From Paenibacillus phytohabitans (lineage in GTDB: Bacteria; Bacillota; Bacilli; Paenibacillales; Paenibacillaceae): a DNA stretch of 64,000 nucleotides. The DNA lies in assembly GCF_013141775.1 (NCBI RefSeq), contig NZ_WHOB01000030.1, positions 1 to 64,000 of the forward strand, in the 5' to 3' direction. Below, piece after piece: positions 58,769 through 64,000 of the stretch (the first letter of the stretch is position 1; each line of letters begins with the position of its first letter). The translations under genes and the position numbers were made by a program. The notes under the pieces were generated by a model that was not told where the DNA came from, did not search any database, and saw nothing but the letters and a program-made list of their open reading frames with translations.

Positions 58769-60067
58769 ATGATGGAGCAAAACACAGCAGTAGAATCATC
58801 CCCTATACTAAAAGGACATACTAATAAACACTCGGCACAATCAGTGCTGAATGGAGATGTTAAAGGACTGAAGAGACTCCTTCCTTTTCTGGGTCCGGCT
58901 TTTATCGCTTCCGTAGCGTACCTGGACCCCGGCAATTTTGCCACTAATATTACAGCAGGCTCGAAATACGGATATTTGTTATTATGGGTTATTTTTGCCT
59001 CGAATCTGATGGCTGTCCTTATACAATCCTTATCCGCCAAGCTTGGCATTGCCACCGGCAAGAATCTGCCGGAGGTCGCACGGGAGAAATTCCCGAGAGG
59101 CGTGTCCATCTTCTTGTGGATACAGAGTGAACTGGTCATTATCGCTACCGATCTGGCGGAATTTATCGGGGCAGCCCTTGGACTATACTTGCTGTTCGGT
59201 ATACCGATGCTGCCGGCTGCGCTGATTACCGCTGTTGGATCTTTCGCTATTCTGGAGCTCCAGCGGCGCGGCTACCGGACCCTGGAGGCCGGAATTGCCG
59301 GGATGGTGATGATTGTCGTTCTGGCTTTTGCATTCCAGGTCATTATGGCGAAGCCCGATGCGGGCAGTGTAGTTGCCGGAATGTTTACTCCAAAATTTGA
59401 AGGTGTGGACAGCATCCTGCTGGCTGCCGGGATTCTCGGCGCGACGGTTATGCCGCATGCGATTTATCTGCATTCCTCGCTGACCCAGAGCCGGGTCGTC
59501 GGGATCGATGAACGGGAGAAGAAACAGATTTTCCGGCTGGAATTCATCGATATTCTGATTGCGATGCTCATTGCCGGTGCCGTGAATATGGCCATGGTGG
59601 TTGTAGCTGCGGCGCTCTTTTTCAAGAATGGTCTGGTCGTTGAGGATTTGGATGTCGCCTTCGAGCAGTTTCGTAATCTGGCAGGACCGGTTACCGCCAT
59701 CTCCTTCGGCCTCGGCCTCCTGATCGCAGGTCTGTCGAGCTCGTCGGTCGGTACAATGGCCGGTGATGTGGTCATGCAGGGCTTCATTAATAAAAAAATC
59801 AATCTCTACCTCCGGCGGGCGATTACAATTATCCCACCGCTGACCATCATCGCCTTCGGGATTAACGCGACAAGTGCACTGGTGATGAGCCAGGTCGTGC
59901 TCTCCTTCGGGATTGCCTTCGCCCTGATTCCGCTCGTGATCTTCACCAGCGACCGCTCGATCATGAAGGGGCTGGTGAACCACCGGATCACCACCATCCT
60001 CGGCTGGATTATCTCGGCTCTGGTAGTGTCGCTGAATTTGTTCCTGATTGTGGAGATGTTTGTGTAA
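58769..60067 (+). CDS. mntH: NRAMP-family manganese transporter MntH
   Basis: Proton-coupled Mn2+ importer of 432 aa with 11 predicted helices. The metal motif DPGN (YLDPGNFATNI, residues 53-56) and the second metal helix MPHAIYLHSSLTQSR are intact, as is the TMAGDVVMQGF loop. AGGAGG lies 7 nt before the ATG at 58769; an in-frame upstream ATG at 58727 lacks a site. It is a single-gene unit. Supply of manganese could serve the Mn-dependent oxalate decarboxylase, but this is only a guess from proximity. Confidence 0.94.
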   Translation: MMEQNTAVESSPILKGHTNKHSAQSVLNGDVKGLKRLLPFLGPAFIASVAYLDPGNFATNITAGSKYGYLLLWVIFASNLMAVLIQSLSAKLGIATGKNLPEVAREKFPRGVSIFLWIQSELVIIATDLAEFIGAALGLYLLFGIPMLPAALITAVGSFAILELQRRGYRTLEAGIAGMVMIVVLAFAFQVIMAKPDAGSVVAGMFTPKFEGVDSILLAAGILGATVMPHAIYLHSSLTQSRVVGIDEREKKQIFRLEFIDILIAMLIAGAVNMAMVVVAAALFFKNGLVVEDLDVAFEQFRNLAGPVTAISFGLGLLIAGLSSSSVGTMAGDVVMQGFINKKINLYLRRAITIIPPLTIIAFGINATSALVMSQVVLSFGIAFALIPLVIFTSDRSIMKGLVNHRITTILGWIISALVVSLNLFLIVEMFV

Positions 60068-60107
60068 GCTCTATAAGGAATTGAATATTTTACGTTAGAA
60101 TGAACAG

Positions 60108-60146
60108 AGCAGCGATTCTCCTTGACTGGAGGGTTGCTGCTTTGTT
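60108..60146 (+). terminator. Terminator of mntH
   Basis: AGCAGC plus TCTCC pairs with GGAGG plus GCTGCT around TTGACT, followed by TTGTTTT. Confidence 0.8.
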
Positions 60147-60205
60147 TTATGACTTGAGCGCTTGGATGGACGCTGTGTTAACGGTGAAGCATCTTAATGC
60201 CTATT

Positions 60206-60382
60206 ATGTTGTACGTATTACAACTTTAGCCCAGCAATATCAGGGTATTCGCAAGGATTGTTGTACGATATACAGCAATTTTCCCGGAAAATCGCTTGTA
60301 GCAGGAGAAATGCTGCTTTTTATACAACATTTTTGGATTTTGGCCGAGTTAGGGAGGGGAATGTTGTAATATATGCAGGATT
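60206..60382 (+). repeat. 177-bp modular intergenic repeat, copy 3
   Basis: Starts ATGTTGTACGTATTACAAC and ends GAATGTTGTAATATATGCAG plus GATT. It aligns gap-free with the other two copies. Module 3 reads TGCTG instead of TGTTG; the other modules keep the sequence and the spacing. It sits between the convergent mntH and sugar-binding protein genes. Confidence 0.85.
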
Positions 60383-60427
60383 ATTGGGTTAGGTCTTTAA
60401 GATTGCAGAAGCTCCCCCTCTTAAACA

Positions 60428-60553
60428 GCGGAGCGGACGGAATGATTGTGGAGAAGCGTAAGCGGTCGCCTTTGTGTCCGGATTTTCACCGCTAAGGAGA
60501 ATAAATAAAATCTGGACACAACAGCGATTGGAACAACGTTCCGTTTGCGGAGC
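60428..60553. repeat. Large imperfect palindromic intergenic element, copy B
   Basis: Related to copy A at 20950-21083. Inner stem GTGTCCGGATTTT (60474-60486) with AAAATCTGGACAC (60507-60519), 13 pairs with one G-T. Copy A pairs different bases at the same place, so the stem covaries. Outer arms begin GCGGAGCGGACGGAA and end GTTCCGTTTGCGGAGC. Confidence 0.6.
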
Positions 60554-60598
60554 GTGCTCTAAAGTGCCAACGTAAATCCTGCTCTAAAACAAATACAA

Positions 60599-60645
60599 AA
60601 AAGAGGCACCCAAGCCATTGTGGCTTTGAGGCACCTCTTGCTTTT
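60599..60645 (-). terminator. Terminator of the minus-strand sugar ABC operon
   Basis: On the minus strand AAGAGGTGCCTC and GGGTGCCTCTT-type arms pair with an inner AAGCCA/TGGCTT stem, followed by TTTTTT. Confidence 0.85.
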
Positions 60646-60654
60646 TATTAAACC

Positions 60655-61971
60655 CTATTGCTTCACAATATCCTGCACAGCCTTATCCAGCTTCTCCAGC
60701 AGCTTATCACGGTCAAGCTGTCCGCCGAGATATTCCTGCATCGCAGCGCCGAAGCCCTGGGTTACGCCGTCAGGGAACATATCCCAGTTCCAGCCGAGGG
60801 CGGTAGCGGATTTCTCCTGCACGGCAACGGCAACCTGGCCGATGTCTGCCGCGTCAGCGGTGACGTTAGTTTCAGCCGGAATGAACTTGAATTCCTTGGT
60901 CAGATACTTCTGGCCGGTCTCCGAGCTTACGAGCCAGTTCAGGAAGGCTTTGGCTTCTTCCGGATGCTCGGATTTGCTGTTCACCACATAGTTGTTAGGT
61001 ACGCCTACCAGGATGGTGCCTTCTTCGTCGCTGATCGGAAGCGGGAGGAGGCCCAGATTCAGGGCAGGATCGATTTTGTCGATATCGCCTTGTGTCCAGT
61101 TACCCTGCAGCATCATCGCGGCTTTGCCGGATGCGAACTCAGCAACCTGGGTAGCATAGTCGGTAGTCATCTTGTTATCCTGAGCGTTGTCGAAGATCAC
61201 GTCGACCAGATCCAGCCACTGCTCGAATACAGCGTTGCCTTTGATTGTCTGCGTGCCGGCTTTGACATCGTCGATGAACTGCTTCGGATCAGGCTGATGG
61301 GCCAGACCTACGTTCACAAGGTGAATTCCCATCGACCACCACTCATTAGTGGCTTCAAACGGTGTGATGCCGGCGGCTTTCAGCTTGGCGGCCGTATCTT
61401 TCAGTTGCGAGAGGGTCTTAGGCTCTTCCGTAATGCCGGCTTTGGCGAACAGATCCTTGTTGTAGATCAGTCCATAGCCTTCTACGTTCATTGGCATGCC
61501 ATAGAGCTTGCCGTCCACGGTTGCCGGAGTTTTGGAGGTTGGGATCAGACTCTCCGCCCAAGGCTCATTGCTCAAATCAGTGGCGCGGTCCATATAAGGT
61601 ACGAGGGCAGTATAACCGCCGTTATTGAAAATTTCAGGTTCAGAGCCGGAAGCAATCTCCGCTTTGAGCAGCGCGCCGTAATCTTCACCGCCGCCATGTG
61701 TTTCCACCTCGACCTTCACACCGGTTTCTTTCTCATATTCTTCGGCGAGTGCATTCAGCTGCTCGGCAATTTCCACCTTGAACTGGAACATCTTAATCGT
61801 AACATCCTTGGCAGGTGCCTTGGTTGCTTCCGGTGCTGTGGTTTCGGTTGACGTGTTAGGAGCATTGGTTGCGTTTCCATTGCCTGCGGAATTCGTATTG
61901 CCGCTATTCCCGCAACCTGCGATAATAAGTGTGCAAACGGTTGCGATAACGAACGCGAACTTTCTTTTCAT
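60655..61971 (-). CDS. Sugar ABC transporter substrate-binding lipoprotein
   Basis: Binding protein of 438 aa. The lipoprotein signal KRKFAFVIATVCTLIIAGC gives lipidated Cys20, then an Asn/Thr/Ala-rich linker and the family 1 solute-binding domain (VTIKMFQFKVEIAEQLNALA, MNVEGYGLIYNKDLFAKAGI, GKAAMMLQGNWTQGDIDKID). GGGAGG lies before the ATG at 61971; a longer reading to 62019 has no site. It is the last gene of the operon, 115 nt after the second permease, with a shared regulatory-like motif in the gap. Confidence 0.92.
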   Translation of the reverse strand: MKRKFAFVIATVCTLIIAGCGNSGNTNSAGNGNATNAPNTSTETTAPEATKAPAKDVTIKMFQFKVEIAEQLNALAEEYEKETGVKVEVETHGGGEDYGALLKAEIASGSEPEIFNNGGYTALVPYMDRATDLSNEPWAESLIPTSKTPATVDGKLYGMPMNVEGYGLIYNKDLFAKAGITEEPKTLSQLKDTAAKLKAAGITPFEATNEWWSMGIHLVNVGLAHQPDPKQFIDDVKAGTQTIKGNAVFEQWLDLVDVIFDNAQDNKMTTDYATQVAEFASGKAAMMLQGNWTQGDIDKIDPALNLGLLPLPISDEEGTILVGVPNNYVVNSKSEHPEEAKAFLNWLVSSETGQKYLTKEFKFIPAETNVTADAADIGQVAVAVQEKSATALGWNWDMFPDGVTQGFGAAMQEYLGGQLDRDKLLEKLDKAVQDIVKQ

Positions 61972-62052
61972 AGAATAACCTCCCTGGTCTGTGGTTCCTG
62001 CAACTAGATCGTAATGCAAATGAGAGTGGACTTACACTTAATATTTTGCCGG

Positions 62053-62072
62053 GAAAAGTGGATATTGTTGCA
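62053..62072 (-). promoter_or_regulatory. Regulatory-like 20-mer upstream of the binding-protein gene
   Basis: On the plus strand this reads GAAAAGTGGATATTGTTGCA. A near copy, GAAAAGTGGATTATATTGCA, lies at 63902-63921 upstream of the first permease. Both are 80-90 bp before a start codon in the same orientation, suggesting one regulator acts on both transcripts. Confidence 0.5.
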
Positions 62073-62086
62073 AGGGGATCTCGCGA

Positions 62087-62923
62087 TCATCCCTTAATGG
62101 AGCCTGTGGTTACACCTTCGACAATATAACGCTGCAGGGACAGGAAGAATATGAGGATAGGCGTAATCGCCATCACGAGACCCGCAAGGGCCAGATCCCA
62201 CTTCTTGGTGTACTGCCCGAAGAACTTGGTCACGGCGACCGGCAGGGTCGTCAGATCCTTATTGCCCCCGATGACGAGCACCGGCAGCAGATAGTCATTC
62301 CAGATCCACAGCGTGTTAAGGATAATGACCGTTACAATAATCGGCATGAGCAGCGGGAACACAATTTTGAAGAATACGCCATACGGATTGGAGCCGTCCA
62401 CCCGCGCCGCTTCCTCCAGCTCAAAAGGCACTGTCTTAATGAATCCGTGGAACAGAAACACCGACAGCGGCATTCCGAAGCCGAGATAGCAGGCCACGAT
62501 TCCGTATAATTCCCCGCGAAGCTCCAGAATACTGGTCACACGGACTAATTGCAACATCAGCGACTGGAACGGAATGATCATCGCCGAGACCAGCAGCAGG
62601 AAGACGAAGGAATTGAAGCGCGTCGGCTTCCGTACAATCTGATAGGCGGCCATCGAGCTGAACAGGACAATGAAGATTACGCTTAAGACAGTGATTTGCA
62701 GGGAACTGAAGAAGGCTTGCGGGAAGTCAATGGCATCCCAGACCTTGGAGTAATTATCCCAGTGGAACACCTGCGGCCAGGAAGCGGCGTCGATCAGGAT
62801 GTCCTTCAGCCCCTTAACCGAATTGCTCAGTACCAGGTAGAAGGGGGATAGGAAAATAATGGCCAGAAGTATGGCGGCGATCTCCAGAATGAAGTTTCTG
62901 GGCCGGTATCTGCTGCTGTTCAT
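62087..62923 (-). CDS. Sugar ABC transporter permease, MalG type
   Basis: Permease of 278 aa with six helices (FILEIAAILLAIIFLSPFYL, FVFLLLVSAMIIPFQSLMLQ). The EAA loop reads EEAARVDGSNPYGVFFKIVF. Its start overlaps the stop of the MalF-type gene by one base (TAATG), so translation is coupled. The C-terminus ends YIVEGVTTGSIKG as usual for the family. Confidence 0.92.
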   Translation of the reverse strand: MNSSRYRPRNFILEIAAILLAIIFLSPFYLVLSNSVKGLKDILIDAASWPQVFHWDNYSKVWDAIDFPQAFFSSLQITVLSVIFIVLFSSMAAYQIVRKPTRFNSFVFLLLVSAMIIPFQSLMLQLVRVTSILELRGELYGIVACYLGFGMPLSVFLFHGFIKTVPFELEEAARVDGSNPYGVFFKIVFPLLMPIIVTVIILNTLWIWNDYLLPVLVIGGNKDLTTLPVAVTKFFGQYTKKWDLALAGLVMAITPILIFFLSLQRYIVEGVTTGSIKG

Positions 62924-63813
62924 TAGGCCGACACCTCTTTTCTTTTGGTAAGCCAGACCTGTGTAACCGTGATCAGTGAAACGGCGGCGAAGAAGAGCAG
63001 CGCTTTGGCTGTACCAAGGCCGTACCGGTTGTTGATCAGCGCTTCCGCATAAATGTTATAGGCCAGCGACTGGGTCGAGGTGCCCGGTCCGCCTTTGGTC
63101 AGCGACAGGTTGAGGTCGAACATTTTGAATGCGTTAGAGGTTGTCAGGAACAGGCAGATCGTGATTGCCGGCATAATCAGAGGTACATAGACGCTCTTGA
63201 ACAGCTGCGGGGCACGGGCGCCGTCAATCTTGGCCGCTTCGACCAGATCCTTAGGGATACCAGCCAGCGCCGCAATATAAATGACCATCATATACCCGGC
63301 AGTCTGCCAGACGAACACAATGACCAGACCCCAGAATCCTGTACTGGGCGTACCCAGCCAAGGCAGCTGGAAGAAGGAAATCCCGGTAAGCTCGCCGATC
63401 GTGGCGAAGCCTTTGGTGAAGATGAACTGCCAGATGTAGCCGAGCAGAATGCCGCCGATTACATTGGGCATAAAGAAGATGGTTCGGAGCAGCTTCTTCG
63501 TCTTCAGCGTCGTCATCAGAATGAAGGCAAGCAGCAGCGCCAGTACGTTGGCGGCCACTACGGAGATCACGGTGAAGCGGAGCGTAAAGAGCAGAGACTC
63601 CCAGAACTTATCGTCGTTCGTAAAAATCCGTCTCCAGTTGGCCGCGCCGGTCCAGACCGCTTTGTCCAGATCGAGCCCGTTCCAGTCGGTGGAAGAGTAG
63701 TAGAAGCCGAGGAAGAATGGGGTGACCACAATGGTCAGGAAAAAGAGCAGACAGGGGCCGAGAAATACGATTTGCTGTCCCCAGCCTCGTTGCAAGCGCA
63801 GAGCTTTTCTCAT
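62923..63813 (-). CDS. Sugar ABC transporter permease, MalF type
   Basis: Permease of 296 aa starting LRLQRGWGQQIVFLGPCLLF, with TRIFFMPNVIGGILLGYIWQ-type helices and the EAA loop VEAAKIDGARAPQLFKSVYV. First gene of the visible operon. AAAGGAG precedes the ATG. No ATPase gene is present in the window. Genes of the operon beyond the right edge, if any, cannot be seen. Confidence 0.92.
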   Translation of the reverse strand: MRKALRLQRGWGQQIVFLGPCLLFFLTIVVTPFFLGFYYSSTDWNGLDLDKAVWTGAANWRRIFTNDDKFWESLLFTLRFTVISVVAANVLALLLAFILMTTLKTKKLLRTIFFMPNVIGGILLGYIWQFIFTKGFATIGELTGISFFQLPWLGTPSTGFWGLVIVFVWQTAGYMMVIYIAALAGIPKDLVEAAKIDGARAPQLFKSVYVPLIMPAITICLFLTTSNAFKMFDLNLSLTKGGPGTSTQSLAYNIYAEALINNRYGLGTAKALLFFAAVSLITVTQVWLTKRKEVSA

Positions 63814-63901
63814 ATGGAATCTCCTTTGTATAATATTTCAACGTGTTCACAGCTTCATTATAGAAAGCCCGGGCCATCGCCAACACTCAATTTGATGATG
63901 A

Positions 63902-63921
63902 GAAAAGTGGATTATATTGCA
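63902..63921 (-). promoter_or_regulatory. Regulatory-like 20-mer upstream of the permease operon
   Basis: Plus-strand reading GAAAAGTGGATTATATTGCA, 89 bp before the MalF-type start; partner of 62053-62072. The remaining bases to the window end show no gene start or stop that can be assigned. Confidence 0.5.
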
Positions 63922-64000
63922 GCCGGGTTGCTTCCGGAGCGAGTTTTGCTGCAAGGTTATATCAGAGAAGCGGTTCTTCCGCAAAACGTTCAGGAGGTTC

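Noticed and set aside
60658..61851. 397-codon open frame on the plus strand opposite the sugar-binding lipoprotein gene
   Set aside because: The minus-strand product has a perfect lipobox and solute-binding motifs; the plus frame has none.

Overview
The window reads as chromosomal DNA of a low-to-mid GC, Gram-positive spore former, most likely a Paenibacillus. The reasons are strong AGGAGG-type ribosome binding sites, the conserved run sigW-rsiW-cdaA-cdaR-glmM-(glmS ribozyme)-glmS, a T-box leader in front of an aminoacyl-tRNA synthetase, and lipoprotein/permease sugar ABC operons without their own ATPase. No insertion sequence, CRISPR array, integrase or rRNA was found.

Bases 1-17.6 kb: a tRNA-Pro is followed by a compact phage-tail element. 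A PBSX-type switch (Xre repressor plus ImmA/XkdA-like protease) diverges from an ArpU-type late activator. Then come a contractile-tail cassette in PBSX/skin order (terminator, sheath, tube, frameshifted chaperone, tape measure, LysM hub protein, baseplate, fibres) and a lysis module (membrane proteins, M15 endolysin, A118-type holin). Terminase, portal, capsid and integrase are absent, so the element should make headless contractile particles (an R-type-like tailocin) rather than a phage. A near-ideal -1 frameshift site (A AAA AAC, 8-nt spacer, 7-bp stem) joins the two chaperone frames.

Bases 17.8-29.2 kb are core metabolism: PEP carboxylase, the envelope-stress sigma factor and anti-sigma factor, c-di-AMP synthase and its regulator, and the two amino-sugar genes glmM and glmS, the latter behind a glmS ribozyme with a clear sigma-A promoter. 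Bases 29.3-39.6 kb are accessory: acetyltransferases, a decayed macro-domain gene, a KimA-type potassium importer, a P2-type cation ATPase, a DMT exporter, and a GNAT gene split by one stop codon. Bases 39.8-49.99 kb hold a sugar ABC operon, an AraC regulator with an NAD-dependent epimerase, small hydrolases, a luciferase-like monooxygenase and an unusual protein with 22 HxEG repeats ending in a Peptidase_G2 domain. Bases 50-60 kb hold a tiny toxin-like ORF, an arsRBC operon behind a perfect palindromic operator, a bicupin oxalate decarboxylase with a changed active-site lid, a methyltransferase-TPR protein, a T-box-controlled glutaminyl-tRNA synthetase and MntH. The window ends inside a second sugar ABC operon on the minus strand.

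The least expected signal is an intergenic repeat family. Three copies (39046-39222, 52720-52896 on the minus strand, 60206-60382), each exactly 177 bp, align without gaps. Each carries four TGTTGTA...TACAACA-like palindromic modules spaced 52, 52 and 51 bp, about five helical turns. A second, larger palindromic family occurs twice (20950-21083 and 60428-60553) with compensatory stem changes. All calls come from reading the sequence; no database search was run.
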